From assembly GCF_036327775.1 (NCBI RefSeq), contig NZ_CP109598.1, positions 1,736,001 to 1,800,000 on the forward strand: a stretch of DNA of 64,000 bases, written 5' to 3'. Of this stretch, positions 16,375 to 27,130 are shown in pieces (position 1 is the stretch's first letter; each line of letters starts with the position of its first letter). Position numbers and translations under genes: made by a program. Under the pieces are notes generated by a model, which had not been told where the DNA came from, ran no database searches, and saw nothing but the letters and a program-made list of their open reading frames with translations. The stretch comes from Streptomyces sp. NBC_01498. Its GTDB lineage: Bacteria; Actinomycetota; Actinomycetes; Streptomycetales; Streptomycetaceae.

Positions 16375-17925
16375 TCAGCCCATGAACTTCTTGAACTCGT
16401 CGGGCAGTTCGAAGTTCTTGTCCGCCCCGGCCTGCGGCAGGCCGAACGCGCCGCCCGACTGCGCCGCCTCCTCGCGCCGTGTGGCGGCGGCCTGCTCGTC
16501 GGCCTTGCGCTTCATCGGGTTGCCGGAACGCCGCTTGCCCTTGGCCTGCTTCTGCTGCTTCTTCTGCCGGCCGGGGCCGCCTCCCGAGCCCGGAAGGCCC
16601 GGCATGCCGGGCATCCCGCCGCCCTGAGCCATCTTCGACATCATCTTGCGCGCCTCGAAGAACCGCTCCACCAGGCTCTTCACGGCGCTGACCTCGACAC
16701 CCGAACCCTTGGCGATCCGCGCCCGGCGCGAGCCGTTGATGAGCGTCGGCTCGTTGCGTTCGGCAGGCGTCATCGACTTGATGATCGCGGCCGTACGGTC
16801 GACGTCCCGCTCGTCGATGTTGTTGAGCTGCTCCTTCATCTGCCCCATACCGGGCAGCATGCCGAGCAGCTTCGAGATGGAGCCCATCTTGCGGACCTGT
16901 TCCATCTGCGCGAGGAAGTCGTCGAGCGTGAACTCCTTCGGCCCCTTCGCCAGCTTCTGGGCCATCTTCTCGGCCTCGGCCTGGCTGAAGGTCTGCTCGG
17001 CCCGCTCGATGAGGCTGAGCATGTCGCCCATGTCGAGGATGCGGGACGCCATGCGGTCCGGGTGGAACGCGTCGAACTCGTCCAGCTTCTCACCGTTGGA
17101 GGCGAACATGATCTGCTTGCCGGTGACGTGCGCGATGGAGAGCGCGGCGCCGCCGCGCGCGTCGCCGTCCAGCTTGGACAGCACGACGCCGTCGAAGCCG
17201 ACTCCGTCGCGGAACGCCTCCGCGGTGTTGACCGCGTCCTGGCCGATCATCGCGTCGACGACGAACAGGACCTCGTCGGGGCTGACGGCGTCGCGGATGT
17301 CCGCGGCCTGCCGCATCAGTTCCTCGTCGATGCCGAGGCGGCCGGCGGTGTCGACGATGACGACGTCGTGGACCCGGTCCTTGGCGTACTTGATGGAGTC
17401 CGTGGCGACCTTGACCGGGTCGCCGACGCCGTTGCCGGGCTCCGGGGCGTAGACGGAGACGCCCGCGCGCTCGGCGACCACGGAGAGCTGGTTGACGGCG
17501 TTGGGGCGCTGGAGGTCGCAGGCGACGAGCAGGGGGGAGTGGCCCTGGCCCTTGAGCCAGAGGCCCAGCTTGCCCGCGAGGGTCGTCTTGCCCGCGCCCT
17601 GGAGGCCCGCGAGCATGATCACGGTCGGCGGCTGCTTGGCGAAGCGCAGCCGCCGCGTCTCGCCGCCGAGGATGCCTACGAGCTCCTCGTTGACGATCTT
17701 GATGATCTGCTGGCTGGGGTTGAGCGCCCGCGAGACCTCCTCGCCGCGCGACCGCTCCTTGACCTTCGCGGTGAAGGCGCGGACCACGGGGAGCGCGACG
17801 TCCGCCTCGAGGAGCGCGATGCGGATCTCGCGTGCGGTGGCGTCGATGTCCGCCTCGGACAGCCGCCCCTTGCCGCGGAGGGTTTTGAAAGTCGCTGAGA
17901 GGCGATCGGAGAGGGTATCGAACAC
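16375..17925 (-). CDS. ffh: Signal recognition particle protein Ffh (SRP54)
   Basis: GTPase subunit of the signal recognition particle, binding 4.5S RNA and signal sequences and docking to FtsY. 516 residues: N domain (1-90), G domain with G1 GLQGAGKTT (about 108-116), DTAGRLGIDEEL and KLDGDARGGAALS, then the Met-rich M domain (about 300-440, GMLPGMGQMKEQL, SRRARIAKGSG). The C-terminus beyond 440 is a Gln/Lys and Gly/Met-rich tail typical of actinobacteria. ATG 17925. FtsY is encoded 8 kb away on the same strand. Confidence 0.97.
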   Translation of the reverse strand: MFDTLSDRLSATFKTLRGKGRLSEADIDATAREIRIALLEADVALPVVRAFTAKVKERSRGEEVSRALNPSQQIIKIVNEELVGILGGETRRLRFAKQPPTVIMLAGLQGAGKTTLAGKLGLWLKGQGHSPLLVACDLQRPNAVNQLSVVAERAGVSVYAPEPGNGVGDPVKVATDSIKYAKDRVHDVVIVDTAGRLGIDEELMRQAADIRDAVSPDEVLFVVDAMIGQDAVNTAEAFRDGVGFDGVVLSKLDGDARGGAALSIAHVTGKQIMFASNGEKLDEFDAFHPDRMASRILDMGDMLSLIERAEQTFSQAEAEKMAQKLAKGPKEFTLDDFLAQMEQVRKMGSISKLLGMLPGMGQMKEQLNNIDERDVDRTAAIIKSMTPAERNEPTLINGSRRARIAKGSGVEVSAVKSLVERFFEARKMMSKMAQGGGMPGMPGLPGSGGGPGRQKKQQKQAKGKRRSGNPMKRKADEQAAATRREEAAQSGGAFGLPQAGADKNFELPDEFKKFMG

Positions 17926-18131
17926 GGCGCTCGTAGGTCCTCAGGGGTCGGGGGCAGAGTGGGTTGCCCTCCAGAGTATCCGGCCGGGGCGAACACGGGG
18001 GCGCTGCCCGGTGCGAAGGCCCGTACGGGGCCTGACCCGGAGCCGGTACGGGGCGGCTCCGCCCCCGGGCCCCTGCCCCGTACGGCGCCGGAGCCACCCC
18101 TGCTACGGCGACGGCACGGCCACGCGCCCGG

Positions 18132-20585
18132 TCACGCGCGCAGGGCCTCCTCCACCGTCTTGGCGACGGTCGTCGCCTCCCCCTCCGTAAGGAGGGCACC
18201 GTCGGCGCGGGTGACGTAGACCGTGTCCACCACGTTCGCGCCCAGTGTGGACACGTGCGCGCTGCGGAGCCGTACCGCCGCCTCCTCCAGGGCCCGTCCG
18301 ATCCGGTGCAGCAGACCGGGGGCGTCCTGCGCCCGTACCTCGATGACGGTGGCCAGCTCCGAACCGACCGGCACGACCGTCACACGGGGCGGCGGCGCCT
18401 GGGTGCCGCGCCGCCGGGGATAGGCCGCCTCGCGCTCCGCGAGCCGGGACGGGATGTCCAGCGAACCGTCCAGGGCGCGTACGAGGTCGGCACGCAGCCG
18501 CGTCGCCTGCGGCAGGGAGCCGTACGCCGCCGCGACCCGCCAGCTCAGCAGCAGGACGTCGGAGGCCTCGCCGAGCGTCGTGGGGAGTTCGACGATGCGC
18601 AGATCGGCGGCCCGCACCGTCAGACGGTGCAGCGCGAGGACCCCGGCGGCGGCCGGCAGGACGCCGGGGCGGTCGGGCAGGGCGATGAGCAGTTCGACTC
18701 CGAGGGGCTCCGGTTCGTCGTCCTCCTGGGGAGGTTCCGGCTGGGTGTGGAGGGACAGGACGGGGCCGCCGGTGCGCAGCGCCTCGACGGCGAGCCGCTC
18801 CTGTTCCGCGCTGGTGACGACGGGGCGGGGCGGTACGGGCGCCCGACCCGCCAGGACAGCGGCGACGCGGCCCACGAGGTCGGTGACGAGCGATCCGCGC
18901 CACGTGGACCAGGCGGCGGGCCCCGTGGCGAGCGCGTCGGCCTCGGTGAGCGCGTGGAGCAGTTCGAGGGTGGAGATCGAGTCGACCTTCTCGGCGACGT
19001 GACTGACGGTGGCCGGGTCGTCCAGGTCGCGGCGGGTGGCCGTCTCGACCAGCAGCAGATGGTGGCGTACGAGGGTGGCGACGACCTCCGCGTCGGCCCG
19101 GTCGAAGCCGATCCGCAGGGCGACGGAGCGCGCGACGGGCTCACCGGCCACGGAGTGGTCGCCCGGCAGGCCCTTGCCGATGTCGTGCAGCAGTGCGGCG
19201 ACCAGGAGGAGGTCGGGGCGGCTCACGCGCCGGGTCAGCGCGGACGCCTCGACCGCCGTCTCCACGAGGTGGCGGTCCACGGTCCAGGTGTGCACGGCGT
19301 TGCGCTGCGGGCGGCAGCGGACGCGCTCCCACTCGGGGATGAGGCGCGTGATGAGCCCTTCGGCCTCGAACGCCTCCCAGACGGCGACGGTGGGTTCTCC
19401 CGCGCCGAGGAGCGTGACGAACTCCTCGCGTGCCGCGGCCGGCCACGGCACGGGCAGCGGTGGCGCTGCGGCGAGGCGGCGGACGACGTACGGCGAGATA
19501 GGCAGCGCGGACTGGGCGGCGGCGGCAGCGGCGCGCAGGGGCAGCACGGTGTCGCGGTCCACCCGCGCCGTCCTGGCGAGCACGGCCTCGCCGTCCTGCT
19601 CCACGACGCCCTCGGCGAGCGGGGTGCGTTCCGGGGCGGCGGACCTGCCGCCGCCGAGGAGGGCACGGAGACGGGGGCGGGCGGCGCGGGAGCGCAGGAC
19701 GCGGTTGACCTCGCGCCAGGTGACGTCGGAGGCGTACGACACGGTGCGGGCGGCTTCGTAGACGCGGCGCAGGAGTTCGTCGGCGTCGTCGATGCCGAGG
19801 TCCTCGGCGACGGCGTCCTGTTCCTGGAGGGCGAGCCGGTCGGTGGCCCGGCCGGTCGTCAGGTGCAGGGAGTCGCGTACGTCGAGGAGGGCCCGGCGGG
19901 CGTCGGCGAGGCCCTCACGGGGGGCGTCGGCGAGCCAGGACGCGGCGACGGCGCGCAGCGCGGTGGCGTCCCTGAGCCCGCCCCGTGCCTCCTTGATGTC
20001 GGGTTCGAGGAGGAACTGGAGCTCGCCCTGGCGCTCGGCGCGTTCGCGGCAGAGCGCGTCGAGTTCCGGGAGGCGCTTGGGTGCCTGGTTGCGCCAGTCG
20101 GCGAGGACGGCGGTGCGCAGGGCGGCGGTGGGCGCCGGGTCGCCGACGATGTGGCGGGCGTCGAGGAGCCCGAGTTGGACCTTGAGGTCCTGGCCGGCGG
20201 TCTTGCGGGCCTCCGCCGTCGTCCGTACGGAGTGGTCGAGGGCGAGGCCGAGGTCCCACACCGGGTACCAGACGCGGTCGGCGAGGGCGGCGATCGCCGC
20301 GGGGTCGGAGTTGCCGTCGTGCAGGAGGAGCAGGTCGAGGTCGCTGCGGGGGGACAGTTCGCCGCGGCCGTAGCCGCCGACGGCGACGAGGGCCGCGCCC
20401 TGGACGCCCGCGGCGCGGGCCGCGGCGGTGAACAGGGCGTGCAGCCAGTCGTCGGTGAGGCGTGCCAGGGCGGCGCGGCGCGGCGGCCCCGGCTGCTCCT
20501 TCTCGTGAAGGAGGCGCAGCCGGGCCGCCGCGTAGCCGCTGGGTCCCGGGTCCGGCTGTCCGGTTGTCTGTTCTGGGGTGGTCAC
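18132..20585 (-). CDS. glnD: PII uridylyl/adenylyltransferase GlnD
   Basis: Bifunctional nitrogen sensor acting on GlnK; in Streptomyces the modification is known to be adenylylation. 817 residues: nucleotidyltransferase domain with GGYGRGELSPRSDLDLLLLHD (70-90), then an HD domain with LLHDIGKGLPGDHSVAGE, and two C-terminal ACT domains (RPGVLPAAAGVLALHRLTV; DAPGLLHRIGRALEEAAVRL). GTG 20585. It follows glnK by 316 bp on the same strand, but strong hairpins lie between. Confidence 0.96.
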   Translation of the reverse strand: MTTPEQTTGQPDPGPSGYAAARLRLLHEKEQPGPPRRAALARLTDDWLHALFTAAARAAGVQGAALVAVGGYGRGELSPRSDLDLLLLHDGNSDPAAIAALADRVWYPVWDLGLALDHSVRTTAEARKTAGQDLKVQLGLLDARHIVGDPAPTAALRTAVLADWRNQAPKRLPELDALCRERAERQGELQFLLEPDIKEARGGLRDATALRAVAASWLADAPREGLADARRALLDVRDSLHLTTGRATDRLALQEQDAVAEDLGIDDADELLRRVYEAARTVSYASDVTWREVNRVLRSRAARPRLRALLGGGRSAAPERTPLAEGVVEQDGEAVLARTARVDRDTVLPLRAAAAAAQSALPISPYVVRRLAAAPPLPVPWPAAAREEFVTLLGAGEPTVAVWEAFEAEGLITRLIPEWERVRCRPQRNAVHTWTVDRHLVETAVEASALTRRVSRPDLLLVAALLHDIGKGLPGDHSVAGEPVARSVALRIGFDRADAEVVATLVRHHLLLVETATRRDLDDPATVSHVAEKVDSISTLELLHALTEADALATGPAAWSTWRGSLVTDLVGRVAAVLAGRAPVPPRPVVTSAEQERLAVEALRTGGPVLSLHTQPEPPQEDDEPEPLGVELLIALPDRPGVLPAAAGVLALHRLTVRAADLRIVELPTTLGEASDVLLLSWRVAAAYGSLPQATRLRADLVRALDGSLDIPSRLAEREAAYPRRRGTQAPPPRVTVVPVGSELATVIEVRAQDAPGLLHRIGRALEEAAVRLRSAHVSTLGANVVDTVYVTRADGALLTEGEATTVAKTVEEALRA

Positions 20586-20670
20586 CGGCAGGTCCCGTCT
20601 TTCGGCGGGCGCCCCGTGTACGGGCGCCCGGTGTCGCTGCGCGCCCGTTCTCCGGGCGCGCTCGGTGTAG

Positions 20671-20697
20671 CAACTCGCGCGACGTTGTCGCGAGTTG
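20671..20697 (-). terminator. Hairpin upstream of glnD
   Basis: Inverted repeat with 9-bp arms CAACTCGCG (20671-20679) and complement (20689-20697). The third of three hairpins between glnK and glnD in the direction of transcription. Confidence 0.5.
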
Positions 20698-20740
20698 GGC
20701 GGCCGGCTCCGGCTCGCGACCGGTTTCCCGGAACGCGAGC

Positions 20741-20778
20741 GGCGCCGGGCGCACCCCGGCGGGGGTGCGCCCGGCGCC
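20741..20778 (-). terminator. 17-bp perfect hairpin between glnK and glnD
   Basis: Arms 20741-20757 (GGCGCCGGGCGCACCCC) and 20762-20778 are perfectly complementary with a four-base loop. No T-tract, usual for Streptomyces terminators. It would end or attenuate the amtB-glnK transcript before glnD. Confidence 0.7.
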
Positions 20779-20823
20779 CGGGGCGTGCCCGCTCACCGAG
20801 CACGCGCCGCCATCGGACCCCTG

Positions 20824-20862
20824 GGGCCGGGACCCCGGTCCGCCGCCCCGGGGTCCTGGCCC
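20824..20862 (-). terminator. Hairpin just downstream of glnK
   Basis: GC-rich imperfect inverted repeat (arm GCCGGGACCCCGG near 20826-20838 against CCGGGGTCCTGGC at 20848-20860, one G-T mismatch) about 40 bp after the glnK stop. Confidence 0.6.
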
Positions 20863-20901
20863 CGGGTCCGGCGGCGGAGTCCCGACCCGTGTCCGGCGGG
20901 G

Positions 20902-22523
<1,622 letters not shown>

Positions 22524-22637
22524 GGCCGGCGTCTCCTCGTGGGTGGAAAATACGGCCCGTGCGGATGCTCGTGGTTCTGTGGGCCGACTGGTGGTGAGGA
22601 GATTGACGTGGGGTGATTTCGGACAATGCCACCCAAT

Positions 22638-22653
22638 GTTTCGCGTCAGTGAC
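22638..22653 (-). promoter_or_regulatory. GlnR-type box upstream of amtB
   Basis: GTTTC-n6-GTGAC on the plus strand, which on the minus (amtB) strand is GTCAC-n6-GAAAC, the known GlnR half-site pair. It lies 115 bp upstream of the amtB TTG. A further GTAAC on the minus strand (22669-22673), with a weak GACCA partner, may be a second site. Predicts GlnR activation of amtB-glnK. Confidence 0.72.
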
Positions 22654-22768
22654 GAAGTGGTCCGGAGTGTTACGCCTGGATGAACTGCCGTGTCGCGGAG
22701 CGTGGCACTGGGAGAATCCGGCAGCGCACGGGGCGCCGGCGCGGCGGCACGAAGCGGCGTACGGGCCG

Positions 22769-22801
22769 CCAGGGGCCCTTCCGCACCCCCGGAGCCCCTG
22801 G
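22769..22801 (-). terminator. Terminator hairpin after nsdA
   Basis: Arms CCAGGGGC (22769-22776) and complement (22794-22801) located 40-70 bp after the nsdA stop on the minus strand. Confidence 0.5.
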
Positions 22802-22839
22802 GAGACCAGGGCGGGGCCGCGACGCGCTCCACGGGCCGT

Positions 22840-24306
22840 TCAGACGGCTTCCGCGGCCTCCGGGAGCCCCTCCGCCAGCTGCTCGGTGAGCCCGCCGATC
22901 TCGGAGACGTCGCCGAAGTCCCTCGTGGCGATGGCCACCGTCTTGCGCAGCCGCGTGTTGACGCGCTCGGAACGCACCTTCCTGGCCACGTCCAGCGCCT
23001 CCTCGATCAGAGGTGTGGACTGCTCGGGTTCCCTCTTGAGAAGGTGGACGGTTGCCATCCCGACGAGGTTCAGCGCGTACGACCGCTGGTGCTCGTCGTC
23101 CTTCTCGAAGAGCTCCACGGCGCGCCGCATGGCGGGCTCGGCGAGCGAGACGTACGTCGGGCTGCGCCCGGCCGCGTAGGCGAGATCCCGGTAGGAATGG
23201 GCGTTCTCGCCGTTGAGTTCGGCCTCGGAGAAGAACCGGATCCAGTCGGGCTCCGGATGGCCGTCGTCCCCCGCGTCGGCGAAGGTGTTCTCCGCCATGC
23301 GCGCCGCGCGTTTGCATTTGCCGGGCTGGCCCATGTTGGCGTAGGCCCGCGCCTCCATGGCGTACAGCATCGACTGCGTACGGGCGGTGGCGCAGTCCCT
23401 GCTGCCGTACTGGGCGAGGTGGATCAGTTCCAACGCGTCGTCGGGGCGGCCGACATGGATCATCTGACGGCTCATCGAGGAGAGGATGTACGACCCGAGG
23501 GCCTTGTCGCCCGCTTCCTTGGCGGCGTGCAGGGCCAGGACGAAGTACTTCTGGGCGTTGGGCTGGAGGCCCACGTCGTAGCTCATCCAGCCGGCCAGTT
23601 CGGACAGTTCGGCCGCGCAGCGGAAGAGTCTCCGTGAGACGGCCTCGGGCTGCGGCTCCTGGAGCAGGTCCGTCACCTCGTGGAGCTGGCCGACGACGGC
23701 CTTGCGCCGCAGTCCGCCGCCGCACTGCGCGTCCCACTGACGGAACATCGCGGTGGTGGCCTCCAACAGATCCAGTTCCGCGGCGGAGAGCCGGGACGCG
23801 CGGCGCGGCGCGGGCGGCTCGTCCTGGTCGGCCGGTGAGGTGGGCACCAGCCAGCGCTGCATCGGTTCCACGAGGGCGGGCCCGGCGGCGAGCGAGAGCG
23901 ACGTCCCCAGGAAGCCGCGCCGGGCGAGCATCAGGTCGCTGCGGGAGAACTCGCTGATGAGGGAGACGGTCTGGGGGCCGGCCCAGGGCAGGTCGACGCC
24001 GGACACCGAGGGCGACTGGTGCGCGGCGCGCAGCCCGAGTTCCTCGACCGCGACGACGACGCCGAAGCGCTCGGAGAACAGTTCGGAGAGGATGCGCGGA
24101 ATGGGCTCCCGGGGCTGTTCGCCGTCGAGCCAGCGGCGTACGCGTGAGGTGTCGGTGCTGATGTGGTGGGCGCCCAGCTGGCGGGCCCTGCGGTTCACTT
24201 GGCGCGCGAGTTCGCCCTTGGACCAGCCGCTGCGGCCGAACCAGGAGGTCAGCTGCTCGTTCGGGCGCTTGCCGGCAGCCGTACCGCCTGCGCCGCTGCC
24301 GCCCAC
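22840..24306 (-). CDS. nsdA: NsdA, negative regulator of sporulation and antibiotic production
   Basis: 488 residues. The N-terminus (about 15-75) resembles a helix-turn-helix (WSKGELARQVNRRARQLGAHHISTDTSRVRRWLDGEQPRE); a LMARRGFLGTSLSLAAGPALV segment follows at about 130-150; the C-terminal half is TPR-like helices (CATARTQSMLYAMEARAYANMGQPGKC..., RRAVELFEKDDEHQRSYALNLVGMATVHLLKREPEQ). Matches NsdA of S. coelicolor in order and locus, where loss increases antibiotic production. The start is GTG 24306 without a strong ribosome site. Confidence 0.9.
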   Translation of the reverse strand: MGGSGAGGTAAGKRPNEQLTSWFGRSGWSKGELARQVNRRARQLGAHHISTDTSRVRRWLDGEQPREPIPRILSELFSERFGVVVAVEELGLRAAHQSPSVSGVDLPWAGPQTVSLISEFSRSDLMLARRGFLGTSLSLAAGPALVEPMQRWLVPTSPADQDEPPAPRRASRLSAAELDLLEATTAMFRQWDAQCGGGLRRKAVVGQLHEVTDLLQEPQPEAVSRRLFRCAAELSELAGWMSYDVGLQPNAQKYFVLALHAAKEAGDKALGSYILSSMSRQMIHVGRPDDALELIHLAQYGSRDCATARTQSMLYAMEARAYANMGQPGKCKRAARMAENTFADAGDDGHPEPDWIRFFSEAELNGENAHSYRDLAYAAGRSPTYVSLAEPAMRRAVELFEKDDEHQRSYALNLVGMATVHLLKREPEQSTPLIEEALDVARKVRSERVNTRLRKTVAIATRDFGDVSEIGGLTEQLAEGLPEAAEAV

Positions 24307-24857
24307 TGGAACGCCCCCATCCGCTGAAGCCCTGTCGCGCGAACTTCTACCAGAATGCCGTCAGTCACGTTCGCCTGTCCGGGGATCGCGCGTCTTCGAA
24401 CGGGAAACCGAGTTGCCCGCGGCACAACGACGAACGTACGAAGCCCCCCACCGTTCGCGTACTCAAAGTAATCCTACGATCACCCCTCCCGTGAAGGGGA
24501 ATCCGTAAACGCCACCATTCGCCACCCCTTCGAATGAACTCGCCTGTGGCCAGGCGCGATTCACTTGACACGCGTCGATCAGGAAGCGGCGGAGGGGCCC
24601 GCACCGGGCGCACGGGGGCGTGCGCGCCACGGGGCGCACCGTCCGCGAACCCGCTCGCGCCGTCGGCGCGCGGCAGCCGGGGCGGGATCGGCACGAGGCC
24701 GGAGCGGGATCGCGACGAGGCCGCTCCGACCGCGTGACAGGCCCGCACGACAGCTGCGGGATAGCTGCGCGAGAGCCGCGGAAAGGCAGGGCGGACGGAG
24801 GATCAGGGCGGGATTCCGCGTCGTAACTACCCACGAGCTCGACCCGTTGGAGGGGAC
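24307..24857. other. Divergent spacer between nsdA and the prim-pol gene
   Basis: 551 bp. Relatively AT-rich at 24455-24560. On the minus strand TAGGAT (complement of 24471-24476) is a good Streptomyces -10 word about 165 bp upstream of nsdA. An inverted CCCTCCCGTGAAGGGG-like stretch lies at 24483-24500. No open frame with domain content or ribosome site; those present are Arg/Pro/Ala-rich. Confidence 0.5.
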
Positions 24858-25517
24858 ATGGTCTTCACGATCGGCGGAATCCGGGAGATGCGGGCCGGTT
24901 CGCGGCGCCGTGGCCGAGGTGCCGAGTGCACGACGGTGGCCGAGTACACGGGGCTCTGGGGCTGGGACGTCGTCCCCGGCGCACGCGCGACGGCGGGCCG
25001 TTGCTCCTGCGGCGCCGCCGACTGCCGCGCACCGGGCGCGCATCCGCTGGACCCGGCCCTGGAGGTCCGCGCCGGTGCCACCCTGGACGATGCCGCCAGG
25101 ACCTGGTCCGAGACGCCCGGAGCGGCCGTACTGCTCCCCGTGGGGCGCTCCTTCGACATCCTCGACGTCACCGAGACGGCGGGCCGCCGCGCCCTGGTCA
25201 GGCTGGAGCGGATGGGGCTGCCGCTGGGCCCCGTCGCCGTCACCCCGACGGGGCGCGCGCTCTTCTTCGTCGCGCCGGGCGCCGCGGCCGAACTGCCCCG
25301 GCTCCTCTACCGGATGGGCTGGGACGACGCCGGACTCGATCTGCGCTGCCTGGGCGCCGGCGACCATGTCACCGCCCCGCCGTCGGACCTCGGCGGCCTC
25401 GGGCCCGTCCGCTGGCTCCGCCCGCCGGTGCCGGACACCGCCGCGGATCCGCCGCGGGCGCGGCTGCTGCTGGGCACCCTGGCGTACGTGTGCCACCGCT
25501 CGCCCGTACGCGACTGA
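24858..25517 (+). CDS. Prim-pol-domain protein (bifunctional primase/polymerase N-terminal family)
   Basis: 219 residues matching the small actinobacterial prim-pol-domain proteins found beside nsdA. Features: the Cys-rich CSCGAADCRAPGAHPLDPALE segment (about 51-70), FDILDVTETAGRRALVRLERMGLPLGPVAVTPTGRALFFV and LDLRCLGAGDHVTAPPSD. Canonical prim-pols need a DxD pair; here the site reads LDVTE, so catalysis is doubtful and a nucleic-acid-binding or regulatory role is possible. ATG 24858 follows TTGGAGGGGAC, a good ribosome site. Confidence 0.8.
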   Translation: MVFTIGGIREMRAGSRRRGRGAECTTVAEYTGLWGWDVVPGARATAGRCSCGAADCRAPGAHPLDPALEVRAGATLDDAARTWSETPGAAVLLPVGRSFDILDVTETAGRRALVRLERMGLPLGPVAVTPTGRALFFVAPGAAAELPRLLYRMGWDDAGLDLRCLGAGDHVTAPPSDLGGLGPVRWLRPPVPDTAADPPRARLLLGTLAYVCHRSPVRD

Positions 25518-25576
25518 GTCCCGCCCGCGCAGCCGAGAGACCGCCGGCCGCGCGGCCCCGGCGACGTACCCGACGC

Positions 25577-25700
25577 GCCACCTCCGTACGGAGGTGTCCG
25601 CGCCACCTCCGCGCCCGCATGTCCGCGCGCCGCCTCCGTACGAAGGGTCCGCGCCACCTCCGTACCCGCGTGCCCGCGCGCCACCTCCGTACGAAGGGCC
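25577..25700. repeat. Imperfect repeats of CGCCACCTCCGTAC
   Basis: Five copies of the word (starts 25577, 25601, 25629, 25652, 25679; copies 2 and 3 diverged), spaced alternately about 24 and 27 bp, so a roughly 51-bp double unit. Some copies pair with following GTACGAAGG/GTACGGAGG to make small hairpins. Lies between converging prim-pol and ftsY genes and may serve in termination. Confidence 0.75.
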
Positions 25701-25812
25701 CCACCGCACGCTCGCCGCGCGGAAGGGCCCTTTCTGTCGTACGGCGCCTCGCTGCGCCCCGTACGGTGCTGCGGCGCCGGGATGGTCTCCCACGCGCCCC
25801 GTACGGCGTCGC

Positions 25813-27033
25813 TCAGCCGCCGATCAGCGCGTCGACGAACGCCTCCGGCTCGAACGGTGCCAGGTCGTCCGGCCCCTCGCCCAGCCCGATCAGCTTCACC
25901 GGCACCCCCAGCTCGCGCTGCACCGCGATCACGATGCCGCCCTTGGCCGTACCGTCCAGCTTCGTCAGCACGATGCCGGTGACGTCCACGACCTCGGCGA
26001 ACACCCGCGCCTGCACGAGGCCGTTCTGCCCCGTCGTGGCGTCCAGGACCAGCAGCACCTCGTCCAGCGGACCGTGCTTCTCCACGACGCGCTTGACCTT
26101 GCCGAGTTCGTCCATCAGACCGGTCTTGGTGTGCAGCCGCCCCGCCGTGTCGATGAGCACGACGTCGGCGCCCTCGGCGATGCCCTCCTTGACCGCGTCG
26201 AAGGCGACCGACGCCGGGTCGCCGCCCTCGGGGCCGCGCACCGTACGGGCGCCCACGCGCTCGCCCCACGTCTGGAGCTGGTCGGCGGCGGCGGCGCGGA
26301 AGGTGTCGGCGGCGCCGAGCACCACCGACCGGCCGTCGGCCACCAGGACGCGCGCCAGCTTGCCGGTCGTGGTGGTCTTGCCGGTGCCGTTGACGCCGAC
26401 GACCATCACCACGCCCGGTGTGTCCAGACCGCTCTCGGTCTTCACGGCGCGGTCGAAGTCCGTACGGAGGAGGGCGAGCAGTTCCTCGCGCAGCAGCGCC
26501 CGCAGTTCGTCGGGCGTCCGCGTACCGAGTACGCGGACCCGCTCACGCAGCCGTTCCACCAGCTCCTGGGTGGGTGCGACCCCCACGTCGGCGGTGAGCA
26601 GGGTGTCCTCGATCTCCTCCCACGTCTCCTCGTCCAGGTGCTCGCGCGACAGCAGCGTGAGCAGCCCCTTGCCGAGGGTGTTCTGGGAGCGGGCGAGCCG
26701 GGCGCGGAGTCTGACCAGCCGGCCCGCGGACGGTTCCGGGACCTCGATCGCCACGGGCGGGGCGCCCACGACGGGGTCCTCGACGGCGGGCGGCGTCGCG
26801 GTCGCGTCGGCCGTGCCGGGCAGACCCACCTCCTCGACGGTGCGGCGGGTTTCCTCCCGGGGCGGCCCCGCCTCGTCGCCGACGTGCGGCTCCGCGGGCG
26901 GGGTCGTGACGGTCGGCGTGCTCGACGGTGCCGAGGGCGGCGACTGCTTCTTCCTGCGGCCGCTGACCACGAGCCCGCTGATCACGGCGACGGCGACCAG
27001 GGCGATGACTACGGCGAGAATGACGATGTCCAC
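25813..27033 (-). CDS. ftsY: Signal recognition particle receptor FtsY
   Basis: SRP receptor GTPase. 406 residues: an N-terminal membrane segment (VILAVVIALVAVAVISGLVV), an acidic/Pro linker (about 35-90), N domain, and G domain with VVGVNGTGKTTTTGKLA, LIDTAGRLHTKTGLMDEL and LTKLDGTAKGGIV. The N-terminal TM anchor is usual in actinobacteria. ATG 27033. Works with Ffh encoded at 16.4 kb. Confidence 0.97.
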   Translation of the reverse strand: MDIVILAVVIALVAVAVISGLVVSGRRKKQSPPSAPSSTPTVTTPPAEPHVGDEAGPPREETRRTVEEVGLPGTADATATPPAVEDPVVGAPPVAIEVPEPSAGRLVRLRARLARSQNTLGKGLLTLLSREHLDEETWEEIEDTLLTADVGVAPTQELVERLRERVRVLGTRTPDELRALLREELLALLRTDFDRAVKTESGLDTPGVVMVVGVNGTGKTTTTGKLARVLVADGRSVVLGAADTFRAAAADQLQTWGERVGARTVRGPEGGDPASVAFDAVKEGIAEGADVVLIDTAGRLHTKTGLMDELGKVKRVVEKHGPLDEVLLVLDATTGQNGLVQARVFAEVVDVTGIVLTKLDGTAKGGIVIAVQRELGVPVKLIGLGEGPDDLAPFEPEAFVDALIGG

Positions 27034-27130
27034 CCGGCCATCTTCGCAGGAGCCGGCCGGCTTGGGCCGACGGGGAGATGCCGGGCCCGTACGGGGCGGC
27101 GAATCCCCCGTACGGGGCGGGTCGGGCGGG

